Positions 26,831-36,675 of a stretch of 43,314 bases of DNA are shown in pieces. The DNA comes from Micavibrio sp. (GTDB lineage Bacteria; Pseudomonadota; Alphaproteobacteria; Micavibrionales; Micavibrionaceae): the NCBI GenBank assembly GCA_027075555.1, contig JALTAZ010000085.1:1-43314 (forward strand). The letters are read 5' to 3'. The position numbers and the translations under genes are program-made. Positions within the stretch are counted from its first letter, which is position 1, and the number at the start of each line of letters is the position of its first letter. The notes under the pieces were generated by a model. It worked only from the letters and a program-made list of their open reading frames with translations. It made no database searches and was not told where the DNA came from.

Positions 26831-27934
26831 ATGGGGTTTAATTGTGGAATTGTAGGTCTGCCTAATGTTGGAAAATCAACCTTATTTAATGCGCTTACTG
26901 CAACTGCGGCGGCGCAGGCTGAAAACTTTCCATTTTGCACTATTGAGCCAAATGTTGGGCGTGTAGCTGTTCCAGATGAGCGTTTGGAAAAAATAGCCAA
27001 TATAGTGGGTTCTGCTAATATTTTACCAGCTCAGCTTGAGTTCGTGGATATCGCAGGTCTTGTTAAAGGTGCATCTCAAGGAGAAGGGCTAGGAAATCAG
27101 TTTTTATCACATATTCGCCAAACTGATGCAATTATCCATGTTGTACGCTGTTTTGAAGATGATGATATTCACCATGTTGATGGCTCAGTAGATCCGTTGC
27201 GTGATATTGAAACAATTGAAACTGAATTGATGCTTGCCGATTTAGAAAGTTTGGCTAAGCAGATTGATAGCCTTAAGAAAAAGGCAAGGTCAGGAGATAA
27301 GGAAATATTGGCGCAAAGCAAGTTTTTGGAGCGCGTAAAAACATTGTTAGATAATGGTAAGCCCGCTAGATTTGTAGGTGATATAGATGAAGATCAGGAA
27401 AATTGGCTCAATATTGCACAGCTTATTACAGCAAAGCCCATTCTTTATGTTTGTAATGTATCTGAAGAAGATGTAGCGCAGGGAAATGAGTTTTCAAAAC
27501 AAGTACAAAACCTAGCTAATGAGCAAGGAGCGCAGAGTGTTATAATCTGTGCGTCTATTGAATCTGAGATTGCTCTGTTAGAAAATATAGAAGAAAAAGA
27601 AGAATTCCTTAAAGCTATGGGATTAGAAGAGCCTGGTTTGAATAGGGTTATTCGCGCGGGGTATGACCTTTTGGGGCTACAGACATATTTTACAGCAGGC
27701 CCTAAGGAAACCAGAGCTTGGACCATTCCTATTGGTGTAAAAGCTCCGCAGGCTGCGGGTGTTATACATACTGATTTTGAAAAGGGGTTTATTAAAGCAG
27801 AAACAATTTCTTATGATGATTTTATCGCTTATGGCGGTGAGCAAGGCGCAAAAGATAGAGGTAAAATGCGCCAAGAGGGTAAAGAATATGTGGTTAAAAA
27901 TGGTGATGTTATATTATTCAGGTTTAATGTATAG
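26831..27934 (+). CDS. ychF: Ribosome-binding ATPase YchF
   Basis: This Obg-like P-loop protein binds ribosomes and hydrolyses ATP. The 367 residues have G1 GLPNVGKST (9-17), the [20 protein letters not shown] switch region and the NVSE motif in place of NKxD, which explains the ATP preference, plus the C-terminal TGS domain with [15 protein letters not shown]. The ATG at 26831 follows GGAAGGAG, so the in-frame TTG at 26816 was not used. It converges on the sensor kinase gene after 17 bases. Confidence 0.97.
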   Translation: MGFNCGIVGLPNVGKSTLFNALTATAAAQAENFPFCTIEPNVGRVAVPDERLEKIANIVGSANILPAQLEFVDIAGLVKGASQGEGLGNQFLSHIRQTDAIIHVVRCFEDDDIHHVDGSVDPLRDIETIETELMLADLESLAKQIDSLKKKARSGDKEILAQSKFLERVKTLLDNGKPARFVGDIDEDQENWLNIAQLITAKPILYVCNVSEEDVAQGNEFSKQVQNLANEQGAQSVIICASIESEIALLENIEEKEEFLKAMGLEEPGLNRVIRAGYDLLGLQTYFTAGPKETRAWTIPIGVKAPQAAGVIHTDFEKGFIKAETISYDDFIAYGGEQGAKDRGKMRQEGKEYVVKNGDVILFRFNV

Positions 27935-27951
27935 CAATTCATCTAGAAAAA

Positions 27952-29328
27952 TTAAATCGGCAGGGTAATATGAACGGCAAGACCACCATGTTTGCTTTTA
28001 TCTAGCCATATTTCACCACCATGAGAGTGAATAATATCCATTGCTATTGGTAGTCCAAGCCCTATACCACCTGTATCAATATTTCTGGAGCTATCAACCC
28101 TATAAAATGGTCTAAAAACTTCTTCAAACTTATCTTCAGGAATACCTTCGCCATTATCTTCAATAATAATTTCTATTTCATTCTTTGATTTTTTGTTAAG
28201 GGTTATCCATATGTGATCTGCATATTTTATTGCATTACTAACTATATTTAGCAAACTTCGCTTAAACGCAGTTTGTCGCAGCATAATAGAGCATTTAATT
28301 CCGTTTAACTCTAAATCCACGGTGCAGCCCTGTCGCTTTGCTGAAATGGTTATATTCCTTAATAATTCATTTATTTCAGTGTATTGTGATTTTTCACGAC
28401 CTTCACCTCTTACAAAATTTAGATAGCCTTCGATCATTTTTTCCATTTCATTTATGTCTTTTTTCATCTCATAAATATCTGGGCTATCCCCCATCATAGA
28501 TATTTGTAATTTGAGACGTGTTAATGGAGTTCTAAGGTCGTGTGAAACGCCAGCTAGCATATCTGTTCTTTGTGATATTTGTCTTTGTATTCTTGTTCTC
28601 ATATCTAAAAATGCTTGACCAGCTTGCCTAACTTCGCTGGCTCCTTCAATTTTAAAATTTGTAACATTTCTTCCTTTACCAAAATTTTCTGCGGCCGTTG
28701 ATAATCTACGTATAGGGCGTATTTGATTACGCATAAAAATAACAGAAATAATAAGGAGAACAAGAGATGCACCAAAAACCCAAAGCAAGAATATATAAGT
28801 GGTTGTTGAAAATAAACGTCTTTGAGGAATATCTACATATAATACGCCATTATCCATTTGAATTTGTACGCCAACCCATTTTTCTGAAAAATCAACTTTA
28901 ACAATAAAATTTTTATCTATTGCCTTATGTAATTCATGACCCAAGGTTTTTTTTATCATTGTTTCCCAGCTTAGCGCTATTGCCTCATCTTGGGGGCTAT
29001 TATTTATTTGAATAATATCAGAAATCTTGTAGGTAATTAGTAAATCAAGTTTTTGGGACATTAGATATATTATTCTATCTATATCATCGCGGCTTTCATT
29101 ATCATCTATATATGAAACAACAAGAGCGATTTCTCCTGATACTGCGTAAGCTAGGCGAGTTGTCATCTTGCCCCAATGGCGGTCAAAGAAAACAACGGTA
29201 AGTATAATTTGTATTAGGAAAATTGGGGTTATAAGAATAAGCAAAGATCTAAAGAAAAGTGTTTTAGGAAGTATACGTTTAATTCCCTTATATTCTTTTA
29301 TACGGCTTTGTTTGGGTTTTGCATCCAT
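27952..29328 (-). CDS. EnvZ-like sensor histidine kinase
   Basis: The 458-residue inner-membrane kinase has TM1 (about 27-48), a periplasmic sensor of ~125 residues, TM2 (about 175-198), a HAMP linker, and a HisKA domain with H263 in GVSHDLRTPLTRL. The ATPase domain shows the N box N365 (NIVSNAIKYA), DNGEGIP (391-397) and GGIGLGL (420-426). It starts 8 bases after the stop of the OmpR-like regulator, so the pair is an operon. The signal is unknown; EnvZ-like family calls do not imply osmolarity sensing. Confidence 0.95.
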   Translation of the reverse strand: MDAKPKQSRIKEYKGIKRILPKTLFFRSLLILITPIFLIQIILTVVFFDRHWGKMTTRLAYAVSGEIALVVSYIDDNESRDDIDRIIYLMSQKLDLLITYKISDIIQINNSPQDEAIALSWETMIKKTLGHELHKAIDKNFIVKVDFSEKWVGVQIQMDNGVLYVDIPQRRLFSTTTYIFLLWVFGASLVLLIISVIFMRNQIRPIRRLSTAAENFGKGRNVTNFKIEGASEVRQAGQAFLDMRTRIQRQISQRTDMLAGVSHDLRTPLTRLKLQISMMGDSPDIYEMKKDINEMEKMIEGYLNFVRGEGREKSQYTEINELLRNITISAKRQGCTVDLELNGIKCSIMLRQTAFKRSLLNIVSNAIKYADHIWITLNKKSKNEIEIIIEDNGEGIPEDKFEEVFRPFYRVDSSRNIDTGGIGLGLPIAMDIIHSHGGEIWLDKSKHGGLAVHITLPI

Positions 29329-29336
29329 TATATTAA

Positions 29337-30047
29337 TTAAACTTTCTCGGCTCGCAGCATATAGCCTTTTCCTCTAACAGTTTGTATATATTTAGGCATT
29401 TTAGTGTTTTCTTCAATTTTTCGTCTTAGGCGCGTTACTTGAACATCTATTGTGCGCTCTCCTGCATCTAGATCACACCGTAGAGCCAAGTCATCGCGAC
29501 TGACTGGAGATCCTGATGAATTTGCTAATGCTCTTAACAATGTTGCTTCGACTGATGTTAGTCGTATCTCTTTATTGTTATTATTATCCTTTAACTCATC
29601 AAAATTAGGGTCAAAAAACCATTTACCTATAATATAACCGCTTCTAATTTTCTGTTCCTTTTTTGTTCGACGCAATATGGATTTAAGGCGCAATACAAGC
29701 TCTTTTGGTTCAAATGGCTTAATCAGATAATCATCAGCCCCCGATTCAAGCCCTGATATTCTATCCTCAACCTCTCCTAATGCTGTAAGTAATAAGATGG
29801 GAGTATCTAAAGATTTATTTCTTATCCTCTTTGTAAATTCAATTCCTGTTTCATTGGGCATCATAATATCAACTACCAAGGCATCAAATTCAAATATTTG
29901 TAATAAATTATATGCTTCCTTGGCATTTCCTGCTGTAAGAGTTATAAAATTATGCTCATTCAGATATCTTGAAACGAGGTCGCGGATACGAGTATCATCA
30001 TCAACAACTAATATATGTGCTTTTGATTTTAAATAATTTTTAGTCAT
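29337..30047 (-). CDS. OmpR-family response regulator
   Basis: This two-domain regulator has a receiver domain (phospho-acceptor D60 in VVDIMMPNETG, T88, K110 in YLIKPF) and a C-terminal winged-helix domain (about 140-232, with RTIDVQVTRLRRKIEE and the YIQTVRGKGYML ending). Length is 236 residues from the ATG at 30047; an in-frame GTG at 30077 would add ten residues, neither with a strong ribosome site. It is the partner of the adjacent kinase. ilvE lies divergently; this kinase-regulator-ilvE neighbourhood recurs in alphaproteobacteria. Confidence 0.95.
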   Translation of the reverse strand: MTKNYLKSKAHILVVDDDTRIRDLVSRYLNEHNFITLTAGNAKEAYNLLQIFEFDALVVDIMMPNETGIEFTKRIRNKSLDTPILLLTALGEVEDRISGLESGADDYLIKPFEPKELVLRLKSILRRTKKEQKIRSGYIIGKWFFDPNFDELKDNNNNKEIRLTSVEATLLRALANSSGSPVSRDDLALRCDLDAGERTIDVQVTRLRRKIEENTKMPKYIQTVRGKGYMLRAEKV

Positions 30048-30185
30048 AATTGACAACAGGGCCTGCTTTTTCTGCACAAGATACTAAATAATATATATTA
30101 TTTTAATGTTTATTCTTATCAAAGATACATATAATCTAACCAAAATAAAGTATATTAAGTAAGAACACTATGAAAGGTTCAAATA

Positions 30186-31058
30186 ATGTCAGTAATACCT
30201 TTTGATGAACGTGATGGTTTTATATGGATCAATGGTAATATGCTTGAGTGGAGGGATGCAAAAATTCATGTTTTAAGTCATGGTCTTCATTATGCGAGCT
30301 CTGTTTTTGAAGGGGAGCGTATGTATAATGGCAAGATTTTCAAAAGCCGTGAACATTCAGAGCGCTTCCATAAATCTGCAGATATTCTTGGTATGAGAAT
30401 TCCATATAGTGTTGATGATCTTGAAGAAATTAAATATGAAGTTTGTAAAAAGAATAATTTAGATAGTGCTTATATACGTCCTGTAGCTTGGAGAGGGGGA
30501 GAGCAAATGGGGGTTTCTGCAAAATTAACCAAGACACATGTTGCTGTTGCGGCTTGGTCATGGGGGAAATATTTTGATGAGGAAAAAATGGATAAGGGAA
30601 TATCTCTTAAAACCTCTTTGTGGCGCCGACCTGCGGCTAACACAGCCCCTACACAAAGTAAGGCTGCTGGGCTATATATGATATGTACAATGTCAAAACA
30701 TGCTGTTGAAGATGCTGGATTTGATGATGCGCTGATGCTTGATTATCGAGGTTATATTGCCGAGGCATCAGCGGCTAATTTTTTTGCTGTAAAAGATGGA
30801 ACTTTGATAACTCCTACACCTGATTGTTTTTTGAATGGCATAACTCGTCAAACAGTAATATCGTTGGCAAAAGATATGGGAATTCCTTTTGAGGAACGTC
30901 ACATTAAACCTGAGGAACTGCCAGATTTTCAAGAAATATTTGTAACAGGAACGGCAGCAGAAGTAACCGCAGTTGGTCAAATTGATGATCATTACTATAC
31001 CGTAGGACCAGTTACTAAGAAACTCAGGTCTGCTTATGAGAAGCTTGTGCTTGTTTAA
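30186..31058 (+). CDS. ilvE: Branched-chain amino acid aminotransferase
   Basis: This class IV PLP aminotransferase transfers the last amino group in Leu, Ile and Val synthesis. In the 290 residues I see the PLP lysine K159 (TQSKAAGLYM), E193 in YIAEASAANFF and the phosphate-binding GITRQTVI and GTAAEVTAV segments. N-terminal WRDAKIHVLSHGLHYASSVFEGER is typical of IlvE rather than D-amino-acid transaminase. It stands alone on the plus strand. Confidence 0.95.
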   Translation: MSVIPFDERDGFIWINGNMLEWRDAKIHVLSHGLHYASSVFEGERMYNGKIFKSREHSERFHKSADILGMRIPYSVDDLEEIKYEVCKKNNLDSAYIRPVAWRGGEQMGVSAKLTKTHVAVAAWSWGKYFDEEKMDKGISLKTSLWRRPAANTAPTQSKAAGLYMICTMSKHAVEDAGFDDALMLDYRGYIAEASAANFFAVKDGTLITPTPDCFLNGITRQTVISLAKDMGIPFEERHIKPEELPDFQEIFVTGTAAEVTAVGQIDDHYYTVGPVTKKLRSAYEKLVLV

Positions 31059-31149
31059 ATAGCCTTTAAATTTGACTTGAATATACAAAAGACCTATAAT
31101 CTGCGGTAAACTAAGAATAATTTGGTTATGGTGATAACCAAGGGGTGAA

Positions 31150-33195
31150 ATGGCAGGTTTTAACGCGCAAGGTAGCAATATTGAAGTTTCCGGTTTAAGC
31201 GAGTCGGAGCGTTTGGCATTGATCGCTTTTGAAAAAACCCTAAATAGGCGCTTGCCGGAGATTTTGCCTGAATTAAAAGGTCAGGGTATGAGCGTTAAAG
31301 AAGATGGTGATCCAAGCAATAAGGCGCTTGAATATCTTTTGAGGAAATATGTCTTAAATGATGATGTGATTTCCCAAAATCCGGAAATGCAAGAGCTCAA
31401 AGATATTTATAAGAGTTTGCCTAGTAATGTCCGGCCTGTTCCATTGCCTGAAAACAATGAGGTTAATGAAGTTTCATCTTTTACAGATGAGGAGTTAGCC
31501 CTTGCCAGTTTTAAGCAAAAATTGAATGAGTATTTACCTAGGATATTACCAGAAACTAGTGACATGGCTTTAAAGGTTGATGGGAATCCTTTAGATGGTG
31601 CTCTTATTTACATTTTAGATAATTATATTTTTAATGGTGATAATATAACTCAAAATCCTGAGCTATTGGAATTAAGAAATTCGTACATGAATCTACCAGA
31701 TAATATCAGGGATAGAATAGAAACCTATAAAGATTTTTTTATCAGACCTGACGATTCTAAAGGGTTTGAAAATCAGGGGCGGGCTGTCCTTGAGCAAGCT
31801 CAAAAATATTTAGGAATCAGTGAAATATCTCCTAGCTCAAAAGATGGTATTAAAGTTGAGATTGGAACGCGTACGGCTAGGGCATTAAGGGCACGTATTG
31901 AGCAGCTTCAAGATATAGGAGAAATTAGCAATGATCTTGACCCTAGGGAGTTTGATCAGCGCGTAGTAGAGGCTTTAGATCATTTAGTTAAAGATAGAAT
32001 GAAAGATGCATCTATATCTTCATATTCAGAGCTTAACTCAATGATTGTTAATTTATGGGCACTAGGTAAGAGCAAAGATGGCGATTCTTTGCCAACACGT
32101 GAAGAGCTAGATTTAGGCGAAGCTGTATCCTTAAGAAATATAATGAATTTCATAGTTAATTCAGAGCTTCCTAGCGGTGCAAAAGCTCCCACCCCTGTAA
32201 TAGATGTTAGATGGGATTCACAATGGACCAATAATGATTCAGGGGATCGCTTTTTTAACGATGCTACATATAGAGATTTATACAGCTCTAAGTTCACGGC
32301 GACTGATGTTCTTTATGATAAATCAGGATATAGTGAAGAGAATTACAGGGTTTTAATAAAGGCTTCTGAGAGACTTGGTATTGATATGCGAAATGGTCGC
32401 ATTATGTCAGAGTTAGAGGTTGGAAGAATTGCAACTGAAATATTAAGCCTAAAAGCACAAGATGCTTGGTGTATGATTAGCCCTGATACAGAATTTGATG
32501 AGAAAAAAATACATGAGATGATTCATGCGGGTAAGTTTATGCCACATATAGATGATTTAGCCTTAGCAGAAAAAGGGTTTGGTTTGCCTCAGACTGAATT
32601 TTTTAGAAAAAAAGTTGATGAATATGGTCCTAAGGAATCATGGCGACTTGAGTTTGAAGAGCGTACAGGGGTTTTGGCATATAGGGCTCAGGAATTTTCT
32701 AATAGGTTTGGAGAAATTCCACAATATGCTGTCACGCAAAAAGCAATTGCAGAACATGAAACAGAAAACCATATTAGACACTCTTATGGAACTCCATCAT
32801 TATATTTTGGTTCTGTAAGAAGTCTTTTTGGGTCAACTAAGCAAACTAAATATGAGCATGATCGCGATATATATCTTGAGAAATATCAAAAATTTAAAGA
32901 GGATATTGGAACATGTGATGTTGAGCCTGAACCTGTAAAAAATCCTGAAAATCTAGATTGTACAGTTGAATCTGTTATTCGGGGCGAAGCCGTTAGGCCT
33001 GCTGCTGATTGTAGTGTTGAGGCTGTTTTATTAAGAGGTGAAGATTTTTCTGATAAAACAAAATTAGATAGAAGCATTGATGAATGTATTAGCTCAAACA
33101 TCAGTGATATAACAGGTGGCGCTCAAGGGGAGTGCTCTGTTGAAGGGGAATGGGATAATCGCCTTGATTATAAGAACATTATAAAGCCAAACTAG
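31150..33195 (+). CDS. 681-residue protein with duplicated module and Cys-rich tail, unknown
   Basis: I do not recognise this protein. It has no signal peptide or transmembrane helix. Residues 15-96 and 109-188 are two copies of one module (shared LALIAFxxxLNxxLPxILPE, GxPxxxALxYxLxxYxxN, I(S/T)QNPExxEL and LPxNIR patterns). The middle part is mostly helical and charged. The tail contains three closely spaced C-x-V-E motifs (C589, C604, C621), then C646 and a last CSVE at C662, separated by acidic linkers. An AAGGGGTG site precedes the ATG closely. The neighbours give no hint. A lineage-specific cytoplasmic or secreted effector, or a scaffold with disulfide or metal-binding tail, is possible; none is shown. 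Confidence 0.85.
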   Translation: MAGFNAQGSNIEVSGLSESERLALIAFEKTLNRRLPEILPELKGQGMSVKEDGDPSNKALEYLLRKYVLNDDVISQNPEMQELKDIYKSLPSNVRPVPLPENNEVNEVSSFTDEELALASFKQKLNEYLPRILPETSDMALKVDGNPLDGALIYILDNYIFNGDNITQNPELLELRNSYMNLPDNIRDRIETYKDFFIRPDDSKGFENQGRAVLEQAQKYLGISEISPSSKDGIKVEIGTRTARALRARIEQLQDIGEISNDLDPREFDQRVVEALDHLVKDRMKDASISSYSELNSMIVNLWALGKSKDGDSLPTREELDLGEAVSLRNIMNFIVNSELPSGAKAPTPVIDVRWDSQWTNNDSGDRFFNDATYRDLYSSKFTATDVLYDKSGYSEENYRVLIKASERLGIDMRNGRIMSELEVGRIATEILSLKAQDAWCMISPDTEFDEKKIHEMIHAGKFMPHIDDLALAEKGFGLPQTEFFRKKVDEYGPKESWRLEFEERTGVLAYRAQEFSNRFGEIPQYAVTQKAIAEHETENHIRHSYGTPSLYFGSVRSLFGSTKQTKYEHDRDIYLEKYQKFKEDIGTCDVEPEPVKNPENLDCTVESVIRGEAVRPAADCSVEAVLLRGEDFSDKTKLDRSIDECISSNISDITGGAQGECSVEGEWDNRLDYKNIIKPN

Positions 33196-33367
33196 ATATA
33201 GTTATAAATTATATGTGCATTTCTTTTTATAATAAGTTAATCCGATTGTCCTAATATATTTTATTGTTCATTATTGGCTTAGGGTTGTCGAAACTGTTAT
33301 TATTTTTCTGTAAGCATTATAATACTCTTAATACCTTTAAAAAAGCGTTTTATATGACTGTAAATAT

Positions 33368-35929
33368 ATGAGTAAAGATAGAAAATTTAATATAAAAAAT
33401 CCTAAAAATAGAACGAAGTCTATCTGGCTTACATCGGGGCTGGCTCAGTTCATAGTTTTATTAAATGGTATGATCATAACCATTGCAGCATTTATGGTCT
33501 TTAGCTATTTCATTAACAGCATGACTACAGAAGAACATAAGCGTACTTCTGATGAGGCAGGAAGGGCTCTATTTGATAGTATTTCTAAACTCGAAAACTC
33601 TATGCGACTAATTGCTAGTATTATACAGCTATCAGATAATAAAAATAAAGATCGTCTAGTTGCAAGAATACGCCGAAATATATCTGATTTGGGTAATTTT
33701 GATCAGTTAATATGGCTTTATGAAGAAACCCCCGGAAATTGGCAGTTTAAAACTATATATGATCATAGTTATTCATCTGAAACTAAAAATATATATCGTC
33801 TAATTCCTGATAAAGAATTTATAACAAGAATTGTAAAGGATGGTTTTTTTAAAGATGAAAGGCTTAGATTTGTTTCTGACTTTGTGGGTATGGATTATAT
33901 TGAAGAGAAAAGCGAACCTAAGACTATGGCTCGTTCTTTTGCGTTCTTAAAATCTGTTAAAGAAGGGGATTCTAGTAAAGGCATTGTCATAGGTATAAGT
34001 CGTGCGGAGCTCTTATTTGACCAGAGCCTGATTTCAGAAGATAGATCTGTATCAAGGATAACTATAAAGGATAAGGCCAATGATAGAAGATTATATCATA
34101 TGAAAAGAACAGACTTTCTTGATAATTCGTTAGAACAAAGCGAGGTAAGCCAAGAATATGGTTTTTCTATTGGAGATAGTGAGTGGAATATTGTTATTGA
34201 ATTTACTAAAACGCAAAATGCAATTTTACTAGAGAAAATCCCTTATATAATGCTGTTTTTTGGCATTATATTAACAGCAATAGGAACCTTATTTATAAGG
34301 AATAATAGCAAACAATCTAAAAAGTTAGCTGAAATAAATTATAAGTTAGAACAAAAAAACTTTGAGTTACAATCTGAAATATCAGAGCGTTCTAGGTTAA
34401 ATGAAGCGCTTGCTATAGCCGAGCGTGATAATAGAGCAATTATAGATTCCGTTAGTGATGTTATATTTGAAGTAGATATTTATGGTACCGTTCTATTTTT
34501 AAGCGCAGCGTGGCAAACCATTACAGGGTTTGAAACTGAGCGTTCATGTGGTGGTAATATTTTTTCTATGATCTATCCTCAAGATCAAGATAAGCAAAGG
34601 CAAGATTTTGAGCTATTGGTAAAAGGGCAAAAACATGCATATCGTTCTTTTACTAGATTGCGCGTTTCAGACGGAACATTTAGAGCTGTTGAGCTTGCTT
34701 TTTCTATGATAAGGCAAGATGAAAATAAGAAATTACGTGTCGTTGGTACAATTACAGATGTTGAAGAGCGTCGTAGAGCCGAGAGGGCACTGGCAGAGGC
34801 TGAGAAGAAATACCGCACCATAGTTGAAAATGCTGCGGGGGGGTTATACCAACTAACGCCAGAGGGTATATATCTAAGTGCTAATCCTGCAATGGCAAGG
34901 ATTCTTGGATATGCTTCACCAGAAGAGATGTTACGCAATATTAAAAATGCTAATGGTGTTGTTTATCCAGATAAGAATGAACGTAATAAGTTATATGAAA
35001 CATTGATCTCTCAAGGTCAGGTTTTTGGTTATGAAAGCAAAGTTATAAAAAAAGATGGCTCAAAAATATGGGTCAGGGAAAATATCAGGGTGGTTAGGGA
35101 TGATCAACAAAATATAATGTATTTTGAAGGTTCTATGGAAGATATTACCAAGCGTAAGGAAGCTGATATTGCTTTAATGGAGGCGAAAATACAGTCTGAT
35201 ATGGCAAGTAGAGCAAAGACAGAATTTATAGCAAATATGAGCCATGAATTAAGGACTCCACTTAATGCTATTATTGGTTTTTCAGAAATAATGAAAAACG
35301 AAGTTTTAGGACCTTTGGGGCAAGAGGTATATAAAGAATATGCAAAAGATATAAATGAAAGTGGAACAGGGTTATTAAAAATAATCAATGAAATACTTGA
35401 TATTTCTAAAATTGAATCTGGCAATAAAGAGATAAATGAAAGTGAATTTTTATTAAGTGAAGTTGTTGAAACTTGCCTAGATTTATATAGTTCCAGAGTT
35501 AAAGAGAAAAATATAATGATTATAAATCAAGCCAATAATTATCCTGTAATAATTGGAGAGGCTCTTTCAATTAAGCAAGTATTAGGTAATGTTTATTCTA
35601 ATGCTATTAAATATACCCCTGATGGTGGACGAATAACCATATTTACAAATTATGACATGGATGGAACATTTAGACTGTCAATTACCGACACTGGTGTTGG
35701 GATGAGCCATTCAGAGGTAAGTAAGGCTTTATCTCCATTTGGGCAATTGGATAATGATCTAGATAGATCGTCATCTGGAACAGGTTTAGGTTTGCCTCTT
35801 TCAAAGGCAATTATGGACGTTCATGGAGGGCGCCTTGAAATAATGTCTGAAAAATCGATAGGAACTACGGTTACTTTAGTGTTTCCATCCGAAAGAGTTA
35901 TCAGGCACTCAGAGCCTGTTAGTAGTTAG
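33368..35929 (+). CDS. Membrane sensor histidine kinase with two PAS domains
   Basis: The 853 residues are arranged as TM1 (about 26-49), a periplasmic sensor of roughly 240 residues, TM2 (about 292-312), a coiled-coil linker, two PAS domains (about 350-470 and 480-600, each with a PAC-like GTITDVEERRRAE or GSMEDITKRKEAD ending), HisKA with H626 in FIANMSHELRTPLNA, and an ATPase domain (NVYSNAIKYT, DTGVGMS, GTGLGLPLSK). There is no receiver or HPt domain, so it is not a hybrid kinase. A kinase of this kind could feed a single-domain regulator or the HPt-REC protein at 3221-3982, but that is speculative. A seven-G run (34837-34843) encodes a Gly pair in PAS2. Confidence 0.94.
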   Translation: MSKDRKFNIKNPKNRTKSIWLTSGLAQFIVLLNGMIITIAAFMVFSYFINSMTTEEHKRTSDEAGRALFDSISKLENSMRLIASIIQLSDNKNKDRLVARIRRNISDLGNFDQLIWLYEETPGNWQFKTIYDHSYSSETKNIYRLIPDKEFITRIVKDGFFKDERLRFVSDFVGMDYIEEKSEPKTMARSFAFLKSVKEGDSSKGIVIGISRAELLFDQSLISEDRSVSRITIKDKANDRRLYHMKRTDFLDNSLEQSEVSQEYGFSIGDSEWNIVIEFTKTQNAILLEKIPYIMLFFGIILTAIGTLFIRNNSKQSKKLAEINYKLEQKNFELQSEISERSRLNEALAIAERDNRAIIDSVSDVIFEVDIYGTVLFLSAAWQTITGFETERSCGGNIFSMIYPQDQDKQRQDFELLVKGQKHAYRSFTRLRVSDGTFRAVELAFSMIRQDENKKLRVVGTITDVEERRRAERALAEAEKKYRTIVENAAGGLYQLTPEGIYLSANPAMARILGYASPEEMLRNIKNANGVVYPDKNERNKLYETLISQGQVFGYESKVIKKDGSKIWVRENIRVVRDDQQNIMYFEGSMEDITKRKEADIALMEAKIQSDMASRAKTEFIANMSHELRTPLNAIIGFSEIMKNEVLGPLGQEVYKEYAKDINESGTGLLKIINEILDISKIESGNKEINESEFLLSEVVETCLDLYSSRVKEKNIMIINQANNYPVIIGEALSIKQVLGNVYSNAIKYTPDGGRITIFTNYDMDGTFRLSITDTGVGMSHSEVSKALSPFGQLDNDLDRSSSGTGLGLPLSKAIMDVHGGRLEIMSEKSIGTTVTLVFPSERVIRHSEPVSS

Positions 35930-35995
35930 TATATCTCCATTTGTAAACACTATAAAAACCAAGGAGCTTTCTCCGTATAGCTTAGCTTGTTTCCA

Positions 35996-36544
35996 TTAAT
36001 AAGTAATTTCATCGTCAAATGATATTTCAAATATTTTGCTAGCTGTGCTATATGAAAATCCTGCTCTAGCAAATATCCCAAGTGATTTTTTAATATTCTG
36101 ATCTTCTCCCACATAAAAGGGACCAATCTTTCTTCTTTTTGCAAGTTTAAGGGCAGCAACCATTTCTGCATCATATTTATTGGCATGGTTATCAATATCC
36201 AATCGTTCTATAGCCTGTATTGTAAGTTCTTTATTTATGCCTTTTTTTTGCATTTTTGCAATAATAGCGTTTCGAGAAAGTCCTTTACGTCTAAGAGATG
36301 ATACGCAAGAATCTGTGTAATTTTTATCATTTAATAAGCCACATTTTTCAAACTTATCTGCCAGCTCACTAACCATTTTAGCGCATTTTTGATAATCTTG
36401 ATCTTTATAATAGATACAAGAACGCTTAACTTTGCGTAACATAACTTTCTTAAAATGCTTTTTACTTGAGGCAAAACGTTCAAGATAATATAAACCTGAA
36501 TTGTGTAGATATTGGCTAGTTATCTTTTTTGGTATCTTATTCAT
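35996..36544 (-). CDS. recX: RecX family regulatory protein
   Basis: RecX binds RecA filaments and limits their activity. The 182-residue protein has the RecX helical repeats, LNDKNYTDSCVSSLRRKGLSRNAIIAKMQKKGI, and the alphaproteobacterial C-terminal pattern ALKLAKRRKIGPF, followed by GIFARAGFSYSTASKIFE. It is highly basic and cytosolic. No recA lies nearby. It converges on the PAS kinase and is divergent from hslO. Confidence 0.88.
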   Translation of the reverse strand: MNKIPKKITSQYLHNSGLYYLERFASSKKHFKKVMLRKVKRSCIYYKDQDYQKCAKMVSELADKFEKCGLLNDKNYTDSCVSSLRRKGLSRNAIIAKMQKKGINKELTIQAIERLDIDNHANKYDAEMVAALKLAKRRKIGPFYVGEDQNIKKSLGIFARAGFSYSTASKIFEISFDDEITY

Positions 36545-36675
36545 TTATTTATTTATTGTTTGAATAGTTTTCTTGTTTGTAACTGTTTCTTGAGCTTTTT
36601 ATATTCATGTATTGTGTTTTTCGTTGTGGCATAATCCATTAGATCCTTTGCTTATTATGAGGGGAAGGCAAAATA

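Noticed and set aside
30768-31178. 136-residue open frame opposite the end of ilvE
   Set aside because: It overlaps the conserved C-terminal half of ilvE in antisense and has no protein-like features.
13995-34843. Runs of six or seven G in murJ, the TSUP gene and the PAS kinase as phase-variation sites
   Set aside because: They encode conserved glycines in intact frames and are short; no evidence of variation can be seen in one sequence.
33368-35929. PAS kinase as a hybrid kinase
   Set aside because: The protein ends just after the ATPase domain; no receiver domain follows.
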